From contig JAGFXQ010000003.1 in the NCBI GenBank assembly GCA_017861355.1, positions 1 through 27,582 on the forward strand: a DNA stretch of 27,582 nt, read 5' to 3'. Below, piece after piece: positions 16,447 to 24,843 of the stretch. A program made the position numbers and the translations under genes. Under the pieces are notes generated by a model. That model saw nothing but the letters and a program-made list of their open reading frames with translations, had not been told where the DNA came from and ran no database searches. Position 1 is the stretch's first letter. Every line of letters begins with the position of its first letter. This DNA comes from Bacillota bacterium (GTDB lineage: Bacteria; Bacillota; Clostridia; Lachnospirales; Lachnospiraceae).

Positions 16447-17457
16447 TTACTGTTCCTTCCGCTTATTCACGGTAGCAACATCAGCGTAGCAGGCAACAAA
16501 ATGGCCTTCTTCTACTTCCACCAGGTTCGGTTCACTGCAACTGCATTTACCTTCTATACGATATTCACAGCGATCATAAAAACCACATTGATTCGCCAGG
16601 TTCATCGCTAACGGTACGGTTCCATCGATGGAATATAGACGTTCATGACCACCGCCAATCTTATGTACCGAACCCATCAAGCCGATGGTATAGGGATGGA
16701 GTGGTTTCTGGTAGATATCCTTCACCGGAGCAATCTCCACAATCTTGCCCAAATACATAACCGCTACTCTGTCGCAGATTCTGGCAACGGTGCCAAGGTC
16801 ATGGGTTATATACAATATCGCCATCTTATATTCTTTCTGCAATTCCTTCATTAGTTCCAGGATTTGTGCCTGTATGGTTACATCCAGAGCTGTAGTGGGC
16901 TCATCTGCAATCAACAGCTTCGGATTGCAAGCCAGAGCCATTGCAATTAAGGCTCTCTGTAACATACCGCCGGAGAATTCGTGCGGATATTGGTTATATC
17001 TTTTCTCCGGATTAGCGATCCCAACTCTATGCATTGCCTCGATCGCAATCTCTTTCGCCTTCTTCTTATCCTTTGTCATATGTAGACATACAAATTCAGA
17101 AATTTGATGTCCTATCGTAAAGAGAGGTGAGAAAGAACTCATCGGTTCTTGAAATATCATTGATATATTTTTACCACGTATGCTTCTTATCTCAGTACCC
17201 CCAAATTTCATGTCCAGAAGATTTAACTCTTTACCGTCATTCATAAAGGTAATCTTACCTGTCGTGGCACATTTCTTATCATTAATTCCCATGATTGCCT
17301 TACTGGTTAAGCTCTTGCCACAACCGGATTCTCCTACAAGTCCGAGAGTTTCATTCTCTCCGATTGCAAAACTGATCCCGCGCAGCGGAGTAAGGATTCC
17401 TTCATCAAGTTTTATTTTTATATTAAGATCCTCGACTACAACCACATTCTTTTCCAT
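16447..17457 (-). CDS. Oligopeptide/oligosaccharide ABC transporter ATPase (OppD type)
   Basis: This is a 336-aa ABC ATPase, partner of the OppF-type protein. Motifs are Walker A GESGCGKSLT (41-50), Q-loop IFQEPMSSFSPL, signature FSGGMLQRALIAMAL, Walker B LLIADEPTTALD and switch His in YITHDLGTV. The C-terminal region carries Cys residues in CGFYDRCEYRIEGKCSC and EGHFVAC, the Opp/Dpp oligopeptide-binding extension. It starts 12 bases after the OppC-type permease, so translation is tightly linked. The pair of distinct ATPases is typical of SBP family 5 importers. Confidence 0.93.
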   Translation of the reverse strand: MEKNVVVVEDLNIKIKLDEGILTPLRGISFAIGENETLGLVGESGCGKSLTSKAIMGINDKKCATTGKITFMNDGKELNLLDMKFGGTEIRSIRGKNISMIFQEPMSSFSPLFTIGHQISEFVCLHMTKDKKKAKEIAIEAMHRVGIANPEKRYNQYPHEFSGGMLQRALIAMALACNPKLLIADEPTTALDVTIQAQILELMKELQKEYKMAILYITHDLGTVARICDRVAVMYLGKIVEIAPVKDIYQKPLHPYTIGLMGSVHKIGGGHERLYSIDGTVPLAMNLANQCGFYDRCEYRIEGKCSCSEPNLVEVEEGHFVACYADVATVNKRKEQ

Positions 17458-17469
17458 CTAATACCTCGC

Positions 17470-18663
17470 TTATTTATAAGGATCTGCAGCATCACGTAAT
17501 CCATCGCCCAGAAAATTAAATGCCAGTACAGCTAAGCCAACGAATAGGACAGGAATTAGCTTCCAAGTACAGTTGGCAATATTACTGATACTCTGACACT
17601 CCTGTAACAGTACACCCCAGCTGGTTGCAGGTGCACGCATACCTAACCCTAGGAAGCTCATTGAGGTCTCACCCAATATCATACCGGGGATTCCCAAGGT
17701 CAGACTTACAATCAGATAACTCATGAAGCCAGGAACCAGATGCTTAATAATAATCTTGGCGTCTGATACACCGGCAAGTCTCGCTGCCATGACATAATCT
17801 TCTTTTTTCAAGGACAGGAACTTACTTCGTACTGTTCTGGCTAAGCCGGGCCAGCTGAGAAGCGACATGATCAGGGTGATAAATACAAAAACCTTTACCA
17901 CAGAGATACCCGGAGGAATTGCTGCTGATAGCGCCATCCACAACGGCAAGGTCGGGAAGGAGGAAATCACCTCAATAATTCTCTGAATTACGGTATCTAT
18001 AAATCCACCATAATAGCCCGAGATACCACCAATAAATACAGCCAGTATAAAGGACATCAGGGTTCCAATCAGCGGTACCGTGAGAGACACCTTGCTACCG
18101 ATCAGAATTCTGGAGAACAAGTCACGTCCAAGCTGATCAGCTCCAAAAATCATTACATTTATCTTATCTTTACCTTGAGGCAACTCCGAATTATTAATAC
18201 CAAATAAATGCAGGTCGCTCTTAATAAAGCCGAATAATTTATAGGAAGAACCCTTCACAAGAAAATCTATCTTGTATGGCTTCTCTGTATTCTCAAGGAA
18301 AATTTTATTTAAGAATTTATCATAAGAAATCTCCAGGTCATATACAAACGGCCCGATCAACTTTCCGTCATGTACATAATGTATCTTGCTCGGCGGAGCA
18401 TTGGAATAGGTCGCCGAGAAATCCTCTAAACCTTGTGGAGCGATAAAATTAGCAAAGATGGCACCCATATATAAGAGCGCTAATATGATAAAGCTGATCA
18501 GAGCAAGTTTATGCTTCAGAAGCTTTCTCCCCATCAGCTGCCACTGGGAGGATGTATAATATTTTTCTTGTTTTGCCCGTCTTTTTTCAAGTTTTTTACG
18601 TTCTTTTTCACTTAAATCAGTACTTTCGGGAGCAGAATTTTTTGTTAGATTATCAATGCTCAT
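17470..18663 (-). CDS. ABC transporter permease (OppC type, enlarged)
   Basis: This is a 397-aa inner-membrane permease, longer than the usual 280-310. A charged N-terminal tail with KKLEKRRAKQ (24-33) precedes TM1 (about 52-73). About 100 residues outside the membrane follow before GADQLGRDLFSR (174-185); a standard OppC has roughly 40 there. The remaining five helices and the EAA loop (ARLAGVSDAKIIIKHLVPG) are ordinary. The large extra loop may contact the binding protein. The start ATG overlaps the stop of the OppB-type gene by one base (TAATG), so the two are translationally coupled. Confidence 0.92.
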   Translation of the reverse strand: MSIDNLTKNSAPESTDLSEKERKKLEKRRAKQEKYYTSSQWQLMGRKLLKHKLALISFIILALLYMGAIFANFIAPQGLEDFSATYSNAPPSKIHYVHDGKLIGPFVYDLEISYDKFLNKIFLENTEKPYKIDFLVKGSSYKLFGFIKSDLHLFGINNSELPQGKDKINVMIFGADQLGRDLFSRILIGSKVSLTVPLIGTLMSFILAVFIGGISGYYGGFIDTVIQRIIEVISSFPTLPLWMALSAAIPPGISVVKVFVFITLIMSLLSWPGLARTVRSKFLSLKKEDYVMAARLAGVSDAKIIIKHLVPGFMSYLIVSLTLGIPGMILGETSMSFLGLGMRAPATSWGVLLQECQSISNIANCTWKLIPVLFVGLAVLAFNFLGDGLRDAADPYK

Positions 18664-19655
18664 TATTTACTCTCCTCTAGAAATTTAATCCTTGGGTCTA
18701 GCACCGCAAGCAGTAAATCAGAAATCAGTGTACCGATAACTACCAACGTTGCTGAAATCAGCAGGATACCTCCGGAAAGATACACATCCTGAGATTGTAA
18801 TGCTTTTAATAGTATTGGTCCCTGGGTCGGCAGCATCAATACGATAGCCGTAATGGTTGAACCGTTAAAAATACCGGAGATCATTCCTCCCAGTCCGCTA
18901 ACAATCGGATTAATAACAGCACGCATTTCATACTTATATGTAATCGTTTTTTCACTTACTCCCTTTGCCCTTGTACAGAGGATATATGGCTTCTCCTGCT
19001 CATCCAACAACTGAGCACGTACACTACGGATTAATCCGCAGGTACCCGACATACTGATAACGATGGTCGGTATGATCAATCGTTTTAAGAAGTCCAGAAA
19101 GGCCGCCCAGGAAGTAATGCCCCCCTCAGGGAACAATCCCATAATTGGTTTACCAGTCCATTTATAAGACAGATACATCAATAAAATCGCCAATAAGAAA
19201 TGCGGAACAGCCATACCAATGAAACCTATAAAGGTGAAAGCATAATCGCCGATGGAGTATTGATGCTTCGCTGAATAGATTGCGATAGGAATGGCAATCA
19301 GATAGGTAATAACAAGTGTAATCAGGGAAATCATTAATGTTGCACCAAGAGTCTCACCGATTTTCACTAATACACTTTGGTTATAATAAAAGGAGGTACC
19401 CCAGTCTCCAGTCACAATACCGCCTAGCCAATCGGTATATTGAACTATAAACGGACGGTCCACCTTATACATAGTACGCAGATTTGCGATATCTACCGCC
19501 GTTACCGTTTCACCCTGTGCAACCATATCGGTTACCAAGCTATCCACAAAGTCTCCAGGAGGAAGCTGTATCACAAAAAACACCACAAAGGTAATCATCA
19601 ATAATGTAAAAAAGGCCAGCATAAGCCTCTTTGCAATATATCTCCATTTATCCAT
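18663..19655 (-). CDS. ABC transporter permease (OppB type)
   Basis: This is a 330-aa permease with six predicted helices. It has the OppB pattern of a basic N-terminus and first helix (YIAKRLMLAFFTLLMITFVVFFVIQ), the PPGDF segment after TM1, GDWGTSFYYNQSV, and an EAA loop at CTRAKGVSEKTITYKYEMRAVINP. It pairs with the OppC-type protein to form the membrane channel. It is separated by 129 bases from the binding-protein gene, and that gap contains a stable hairpin. Confidence 0.92.
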   Translation of the reverse strand: MDKWRYIAKRLMLAFFTLLMITFVVFFVIQLPPGDFVDSLVTDMVAQGETVTAVDIANLRTMYKVDRPFIVQYTDWLGGIVTGDWGTSFYYNQSVLVKIGETLGATLMISLITLVITYLIAIPIAIYSAKHQYSIGDYAFTFIGFIGMAVPHFLLAILLMYLSYKWTGKPIMGLFPEGGITSWAAFLDFLKRLIIPTIVISMSGTCGLIRSVRAQLLDEQEKPYILCTRAKGVSEKTITYKYEMRAVINPIVSGLGGMISGIFNGSTITAIVLMLPTQGPILLKALQSQDVYLSGGILLISATLVVIGTLISDLLLAVLDPRIKFLEESK

Positions 19656-19701
19656 AACTTATCACCCTAGAACCCTTCTCAACTTCATTTGCTCTTTTAC
19701 A

Positions 19702-19763
19702 AAGATTGTGGGCTTCTGCAAAGTAGTTCGATTTCCTGCCATTTTACAAAAGCCCGTAATCTT
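19702..19763 (-). terminator. Intercistronic hairpin between binding protein and permease genes
   Basis: Arms 19743-19763 and 19702-19722 pair over 21 positions with only two adjacent mismatches and two G-U pairs, around a 20-base loop. It lies 21 bases after the binding-protein stop. The U-tract after it is weak (TTTGT), so it probably acts as a leaky terminator or an RNA-stabilising element, giving more binding protein than permease. That role is inferred from similar ABC operons. Confidence 0.65.
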
Positions 19764-19784
19764 ATATTAATTGCTATTATTAAT

Positions 19785-21875
19785 TTATTTTGCTAAATAT
19801 AACTGTTCAGGACGCATCATGCTTGCAAATCTGTATTCATCTGCCCATACAATGTTGGAAGGGAAATTCTTAACATTGTTATTTACAAAGAAATTAATAG
19901 GCAATGGAGCCAGGAAGCCGATGATCCAAGTGTTTTCCTTATGTAAATCATAAATTTTCTGAACATTTTCTGCAACTACAGTGTCTCTGTTATCGCCTGA
20001 AGCTGATTTAATCGCATCATATGCATTGATTAACTCAAGAATTGCGCCGGTAGGCTCTATACCACCGTTTGCAGTTGTCTTGCCGTCCTCATACCATTTG
20101 CCATAAGCACCGTACCAGCAGCTGAAGTTACGCATAGGAACAATGACGTCAGGACGAATTGCAGGAGAGGTTATGTTAACACCTTCAAACTTAGCTTCAA
20201 TATTATTCGTAAGAATTGATTTAGCAATTTCTGCATCTACCTTATCCGACACCTTAACACCAATTGCTTTATATGCAGTCTGTAACAAGGTAATGTAATC
20301 ACCTTCCAAGGTGATGTCACTGGTGGAAATAACTATCTCAACATCACGATCTGTACCCTTCATCTTACGATATGTACCTTCTGTCTTATCCCAAGGCTCT
20401 GTAATCTCATCTAATAAGCTGTTAGCCTTATCAACATTAAACTCAGTCCATTTATTAGCCCATTCTTCATTGTAGGAAGAGGTGCCTTCTGCAGGTGCTG
20501 CCTGTGCAGGTTTGGATTGTCCGCTCATCAAAGTAGCATTCATCAGATTTCTATCCACACTGATGGAAAGTGCTTCTCTAAAGCGTGCATCCTGGAACAA
20601 AGCGCGTTTATCAAGATCTTGAACTGTCTGGCATAAAGATAATGCCGGTCCACTCTGCCATTCCGGTCTAAACCAAGGAACAATTGTATGAGTAGCCTGT
20701 GTTGCAGTAGCTATTGTTGAATAATTGCCAAACTCGACTGTTGAGATATCAATTTCACCTGCAGTCTGTTTCAATACGACTTGATCTGCATCGTTAATAA
20801 TCATAAATTTCAAGCTGTCAAGATAGGGTAACTGACGTCCTTCACTATCAGTCTTCCAGAAGTAGGGATTACGAACCAACTCATAAGTCTCACCAACCGT
20901 ATTCCAATTATCTTTCACAGCGATGAAGCTTCTGATCTGCGGAACAATAGCATAATCCCAGTTGTAGTAACCGATATCTTTGCCCATTGAGCCGTAATCT
21001 TCCCACACCTTACCAAAATCCTTGTTTGCATTGGCAATCGCCTGTTCCTCAGTAATCAGAGGGAAGGTCGGATCATCCGATACACCATCTTTACGTGCAA
21101 CATAGTTAATATAGAAATGCTTCGGTAGGAACATCCACTTATTATCTACTGCTACTGCTTCCGGGAAATTCGGCTTCGGAGCAGCAAAGGTTACAGTGAA
21201 TGTATAATCATCAACCTTATCAAATTTCGCCCAGTAGTTCTTTCCATCCTTTGTTACTTGATAGCAATTGTAAGGCTTTGAAGTATATGCCGGATAATAG
21301 CCTGCCTCTTCTACGCCTACCGCAACGCGATCTGCATTCAGAGCAGGTGTTGATACGTGATCGTAATAGAATATCACGTCATCTGCAGTGAAGGGCTGTC
21401 CATCAGACCACTTCATACCTTTACGGAGTTCAATTGTCCACATAGAAGCATCCTCATTCGGATAGTAATCCTTACAAACATTTGCTTCTACCTCGCCGGA
21501 ACCATCTAGCTTAAAACGGAACATACTCTGTTCTGTATAGGGACCCCATCCCCAACGACCACCGTCATTTGTAGTAGCCGTGATACTTCCACCGTACTCT
21601 CCAAGCGATAATACATCGTTTTCCACCATAACGTCTTCCGCAACGGGCAAACGTTCTGCTAAAGCCGGAAGTGTACCCGCAGCAACCTGCTCAGCAAGTA
21701 TTGGTGCTTCTTTCACTTCTTCGGTTACCACACTATCCCCACCGGTGGTTGCCTCTGTTGCAGCCGGTGTAGGATTCTGTTTCTCATCTTCTTTCGTTGA
21801 TGAAGGTTTACTACATGCTGTCATCAAACTTACAACAAGAACAACTGCCAGCATAAGTGCTAATACTTTTTTCAT
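19785..21875 (-). CDS. Lipoprotein substrate-binding protein, SBP family 5
   Basis: This is a 696-aa extracytoplasmic solute-binding lipoprotein. The signal peptide MKKVLALMLAVVLVVSL ends in the lipobox LMTAC with Cys21 as the lipid site, followed by a flexible Thr/Glu-rich linker (about 22-60). The mature part has family-5 landmarks such as MWTIELRKGMKWSDGQPFTADDVIF and repeated aromatic-rich loops. At nearly 700 residues it is longer than peptide binders (about 540), a length I associate with oligosaccharide-binding members. A very strong RBS (AAAAAGGAGGA, 21881-21891) is five bases from the ATG at 21875, so the longer frame opening at 21899 is not used. It is first in the transporter operon behind a long structured leader. 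The glycan specificity cannot be read directly. Confidence 0.93.
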   Translation of the reverse strand: MKKVLALMLAVVLVVSLMTACSKPSSTKEDEKQNPTPAATEATTGGDSVVTEEVKEAPILAEQVAAGTLPALAERLPVAEDVMVENDVLSLGEYGGSITATTNDGGRWGWGPYTEQSMFRFKLDGSGEVEANVCKDYYPNEDASMWTIELRKGMKWSDGQPFTADDVIFYYDHVSTPALNADRVAVGVEEAGYYPAYTSKPYNCYQVTKDGKNYWAKFDKVDDYTFTVTFAAPKPNFPEAVAVDNKWMFLPKHFYINYVARKDGVSDDPTFPLITEEQAIANANKDFGKVWEDYGSMGKDIGYYNWDYAIVPQIRSFIAVKDNWNTVGETYELVRNPYFWKTDSEGRQLPYLDSLKFMIINDADQVVLKQTAGEIDISTVEFGNYSTIATATQATHTIVPWFRPEWQSGPALSLCQTVQDLDKRALFQDARFREALSISVDRNLMNATLMSGQSKPAQAAPAEGTSSYNEEWANKWTEFNVDKANSLLDEITEPWDKTEGTYRKMKGTDRDVEIVISTSDITLEGDYITLLQTAYKAIGVKVSDKVDAEIAKSILTNNIEAKFEGVNITSPAIRPDVIVPMRNFSCWYGAYGKWYEDGKTTANGGIEPTGAILELINAYDAIKSASGDNRDTVVAENVQKIYDLHKENTWIIGFLAPLPINFFVNNNVKNFPSNIVWADEYRFASMMRPEQLYLAK

Positions 21876-22024
21876 GTTTCTCCTCCTTTTTAATTTCACA
21901 TTTTACTGCCCACCATAAAGGAAGGTCATAGTAAGATGCTAGATTTAGTACTATAAATCCCATTGTATCGATACCCTTACATACGATAGCGGTATCTGCT
22001 ACCATATAGTATGCAATAAATAAG

Positions 22025-22053
22025 TTTAATCAAACTATATATAGTTGATTAAA
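22025..22053 (-). repeat. Dyad in the leader of the transporter operon
   Basis: TTTAATCAA (22025-22033) and TTGATTAAA (22045-22053) form perfect 9-bp arms. The 11 bases between them contain most of the self-palindrome ACTATATATAGT (22034-22045). The element starts about 14 bases downstream of the predicted start site of the nearer promoter, a typical roadblock-operator position, and could also fold in the RNA. Confidence 0.55.
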
Positions 22054-22073
22054 TATATTTATCTTGTATATTA

Positions 22074-22102
22074 ATCATATCATATATATTATAGTTTGTA
22101 AA
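22074..22102 (-). promoter_or_regulatory. Proximal promoter of the transporter operon
   Basis: On the minus strand TTTACA (22102-22097) and TATGAT (22079-22074) each match five of six sigma-A consensus bases, with a 17-bp spacer. Transcription would start near 22067. Confidence 0.6.
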
Positions 22103-22232
22103 TATTATATTTATATATTTTATATAATATCTATGTGCATTGATTGCGAATTCTTGTTATAATGACTAAGTTCTGAATGGAATATTCTATTATATATTAA
22201 CTTATTCGTCATTTTTCTTGTTTTTATGCGCA

Positions 22233-22253
22233 TTAAGTATGTTTAGTATACTT
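22233..22253 (-). promoter_or_regulatory. Candidate repressor operator overlapping a distal promoter
   Basis: The arms AAGTAT (22235-22240) and ATACTT (22248-22253) form a dyad with a seven-base spacer. It overlaps a -10 like TATACT (22250-22245), whose -35 like TTGTTC is at 22273-22268 with a 17-bp spacer. A related sequence lies over the start site of the regulator gene (23478-23495): aligned over 18 bases, 15 match. The regulator gene is immediately upstream, so it is the likely binder. Confidence 0.5.
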
Positions 22254-22301
22254 TTGCGTCTAATCTAGAACAAGGTGTCAGTATGGGGAGTATTAAAACA
22301 G

Positions 22302-22339
22302 AAAAAAACCCGGAAAGAGGCTTTTCACTCCGTCCGGGT
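22302..22339 (-). terminator. Rho-independent terminator of the regulator gene
   Basis: On the minus strand ACCCGGA (22339-22333) pairs with TCCGGGT (22314-22308), with a further GAG/CTC pairing inside. It is followed by a run of Ts (22308-22302). It lies 34 bases after the regulator stop. Confidence 0.85.
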
Positions 22340-22373
22340 CAATCTATATTGCTGCTTATATTTTATAGTAATT

Positions 22374-23459
22374 CTATTTACCACCGATCAAAATTGCCGG
22401 TACCATAAAATCCGTTTCCATGCTTGTCTTACTGATTTGGGCTAATAATAAATCGACAATTTTGTCCGCCATTTCAATTTCATTCTGCTTCATATGCGCC
22501 ATAGAAAGCCCTTCTGGACCATCCACACAAGAAACCTTAATTCCTTCATCAAGCTTTACATTCACAAGCTTAGATGCCTCTATTACTGCGGACATCAAGC
22601 TATATTCTGCGCAAATAATCCCATCCAGCTCTCCCAGGTTATTTCTAAAATATTCTACCACTCTTTCTATATTCTCTTGCTTCGGAGGGTGTTGATATAT
22701 GTTTTCATCAAAGAACAACGTACATTCCGATAGTGTGGCGATACCGAATTCTGCCGCCGCCTCGTAGAAGCCGCTCTTGCGTTCCAGTAATGATGAAGTC
22801 CCAATAATCTCCGATGAGAAAAATGCCAGTTTGCGGCATCCTTGCTCATAAAGATGCTTTACCAAATTCTTAATAGCCTGCATGTTATCTGTCCTTACGG
22901 AAGGGACTGAGATTCCTTCCAATTTCTTATCGATCACCACTACCGGGAAGCCTTCCAAAATAAGCTTGAGGATCTTGGGATTATAATAGACACCATGACA
23001 GGGCATCACGATCAGGCCTTCAATCTGTGATTTCACAAGGAAGTCAATCTCCTCTGTCTCTTTCTCTCTATTATAATAGGAGAATCTTGTGATAACCTTA
23101 TAACCATTCTCCTCGGCTTTACGATCAATTTTATATAGCAGATCCAGACCAAAAGCACTCGATACATGCTCCATAACAAGACCAATTCTCTTACCCGAAT
23201 TAGATGCATTCAGTGTATACGATTCTTCTACCACCGGATTGCGTACCTTAACAAAGGTTCCCACTCCCGGTATTCTTTGCAGCATTCCTTCATCCTTCAG
23301 CATACCTAGGGCTTTTTTTACAGTGATAATACTTACTCCGAATTTATTCTTCAATTCTTCATCCGAAGGTATTTTCGTCCCTTCGCCATAAATATTATCA
23401 TCTATCTTTTTCTTCAAATCTTCATATAACTGTTTATATAAAAAACTGTCCCTATCCAA
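22374..23459 (-). CDS. GntR/LacI-type hybrid transcriptional regulator (AraR-like)
   Basis: This is a 361-aa DNA-binding repressor. An N-terminal GntR winged helix-turn-helix (about 1-72) carries YKQLYEDLKKKI, KIPSDEELKNKFGVSIITVKKAL and GVGTFVKV. A LacI/periplasmic-binding-protein-like effector domain follows (about 87-361), with KRIGLVMEHVSSAFG, VVVIDKKLEGISVPSVRTDN and LAFFSSEIIGTSSLLERKSGF. The layout is that of AraR, so it probably responds to a sugar. I use the TTG start at 23459 with AGAGGTG seven bases upstream. It lies between the GH38-MFS genes and the transporter operon, and likely controls the latter. A possible own promoter overlaps a candidate autoregulatory site. Confidence 0.9.
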   Translation of the reverse strand: MDRDSFLYKQLYEDLKKKIDDNIYGEGTKIPSDEELKNKFGVSIITVKKALGMLKDEGMLQRIPGVGTFVKVRNPVVEESYTLNASNSGKRIGLVMEHVSSAFGLDLLYKIDRKAEENGYKVITRFSYYNREKETEEIDFLVKSQIEGLIVMPCHGVYYNPKILKLILEGFPVVVIDKKLEGISVPSVRTDNMQAIKNLVKHLYEQGCRKLAFFSSEIIGTSSLLERKSGFYEAAAEFGIATLSECTLFFDENIYQHPPKQENIERVVEYFRNNLGELDGIICAEYSLMSAVIEASKLVNVKLDEGIKVSCVDGPEGLSMAHMKQNEIEMADKIVDLLLAQISKTSMETDFMVPAILIGGK

Positions 23460-23477
23460 CTTTATACACCTCTTCTA

Positions 23478-23505
23478 TATATTTAATATACTTAACAATA
23501 TTATA
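23478..23505 (-). promoter_or_regulatory. Regulator promoter -10 with overlapping candidate operator
   Basis: On the minus strand TATAAT (23505-23500) is a perfect -10 box; no good -35 box is seen. Directly after it, TTAAGTATATTAAATATA (23495-23478) matches the site ahead of the transporter operon in 15 of 18 positions. It would cover the transcription start, as expected for self-repression. Confidence 0.45.
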
Positions 23506-23535
23506 CAACAACAAATTCTAAAAGAAAAGATTATT

Positions 23536-24843
23536 TTACAGCTCACCAGATGGCTCCAGCACCTTTTCCTGCGATACCTTCTGCCATTGGCTCCTTGTGA
23601 CAAAACAGATAGCAACTCCGGCAATAGCCAAGAAAAACCAGATTAATATCGTAACCTCCCAATCAAAGCGTTGCGCAATCAATCCAATTCCATAACTCGA
23701 GATGGCGCTCCCTGCATAAGCACAGGAATTTAATATTCCGGTAACGGTCGAGACCTTATTCATCCTTGCGAAATAAAGCGGTAGCAAGCTGATCAGCATC
23801 GTGTTAACACCCATCATTCCAGAGGTCGTGATAGAAAGAGCTATCACTGCGATTATAACATGAAATCTGCCAAAAATCACAAGCGACAAGATCGCACCGG
23901 CGGTTATAGCAAAACACACACCCGATGTCTTTATTTCATTCCTAAAGTATCGTGAGTTGAGATAATACGCAGCATATACTCCACCCAGATTGGTGATAGG
24001 AAGCATAATCGAGGCAAGGATTGATGTTACTGACCCTAATTGATAAATCTCAGAGATATAAGTCGGAACCCAGGTCATTACTCCATCTTTAAGAATCCCC
24101 TGCAGAACAACACAAAGCATAATCGGAACTATCCCCATAACCAATAGCAATGACCAGATATTACCCACTACCGGCACTATATTATTAACCGTGTTAACAT
24201 CTCGCTCCTTCAGAGTAACATCAACAACTAATGTTGCCTCCTTCTCAACATATGAGGTATCCGCCACTTTCTCAATTCGCCCGATCGCAACCAGCCACAT
24301 TACGGAGACCACTCCGACGATAAGTGAGGAAGCAACAAAAACTCCTCTCCAGTCCGCCACACCTATCATCAGGGCAGCAAGAGCATAGGCAGATATCGTT
24401 CCGACAGCAACGGTTGTCGTCATAGCAACACTGGCTTTTTTACACTGCTCGGCACTTAGACGTTCTGATAATATCTTGATAATCGGCGCCCAGGTAAGGG
24501 ATTGAGCGAATCCATTGATACACCAAAGTAAAAGCATATCCGAACCGCTCTCAGTAAATGCCATAACCATGTTGATCACCGAGGAACTTGCAATTCCGGC
24601 AAAGCACATCCATCTCGAAGGAATACGATCACCCAGAAATCCACTGAGTAGTTGTCCAAAGCCGTAACAAAAGAAAAATCCGGTTCCGATCACTCCTGCT
24701 TCCGGTTTTGTTAAAAACCCGGTTCGAACCATTTCATTCATCGCAGCCACATAATTCAGTCGTCCTAGGTAAGTTGAGAAATACGCAACCCAGCATATGA
24801 TAACAAAATACTTAATGAGTATCTGTGATTGAAGCTTTTTCAT
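23536..24843 (-). CDS. MFS transporter, OPA-like (organophosphate:Pi antiporter type)
   Basis: This is a 435-aa transporter with twelve predicted helices. YFSTYLGRLNYVAAM (21-35), the GFLGDR loop (68-73), NGFAQSLTWAP (110-120) and DGVMTWVPTYISE (253-265) resemble GlpT/UhpT-type OPA carriers, which exchange sugar phosphates or glycerol phosphate for phosphate. The first phosphate-binding Arg (GlpT Arg45) corresponds to Arg28. The second (GlpT Arg269) appears to be Lys252. A phosphorylated or other anionic substrate is therefore plausible but not certain. Its ATG overlaps the stop of the GH38 gene by one base (TAATG) with AAGGTGA as RBS, so it works in step with that enzyme. The central loop (about 190-228) is cytoplasmic. 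Confidence 0.8.
   Translation of the reverse strand: MKKLQSQILIKYFVIICWVAYFSTYLGRLNYVAAMNEMVRTGFLTKPEAGVIGTGFFFCYGFGQLLSGFLGDRIPSRWMCFAGIASSSVINMVMAFTESGSDMLLLWCINGFAQSLTWAPIIKILSERLSAEQCKKASVAMTTTVAVGTISAYALAALMIGVADWRGVFVASSLIVGVVSVMWLVAIGRIEKVADTSYVEKEATLVVDVTLKERDVNTVNNIVPVVGNIWSLLLVMGIVPIMLCVVLQGILKDGVMTWVPTYISEIYQLGSVTSILASIMLPITNLGGVYAAYYLNSRYFRNEIKTSGVCFAITAGAILSLVIFGRFHVIIAVIALSITTSGMMGVNTMLISLLPLYFARMNKVSTVTGILNSCAYAGSAISSYGIGLIAQRFDWEVTILIWFFLAIAGVAICFVTRSQWQKVSQEKVLEPSGEL

Larger units (their letters stand above)
21876..22301 (-). promoter_or_regulatory. Regulatory region of the transporter operon
   Basis: This very AT-rich stretch of over 400 bp lies between the regulator terminator and the binding-protein gene. 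It contains two promoter-like pairs (22245-22273 and 22074-22102), a candidate repressor site (22233-22253), a long dyad (22025-22053) and the palindrome GTATCGATAC (21965-21974). The leader would be about 190 bases from the nearer promoter and about 360 from the farther one. Confidence 0.65.

Noticed and set aside
16745..17107. 120-codon plus-strand frame with hydrophobic character
   Set aside because: It is antisense to the OppD-type ATPase; hydrophobic antisense frames are usual opposite charged proteins.
15393..21875. Reading the ABC system as a true oligopeptide importer
   Set aside because: Family assignment allows it, but the surrounding glycosidases, sugar-type regulator and long binding protein favour oligosaccharides. 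Substrate remains unproven.
22054..22200. Possible replication origin or DnaA-box cluster in the AT-rich tract
   Set aside because: No TTATCCACA-type boxes were seen and no replication gene is adjacent; the tract fits a promoter region.
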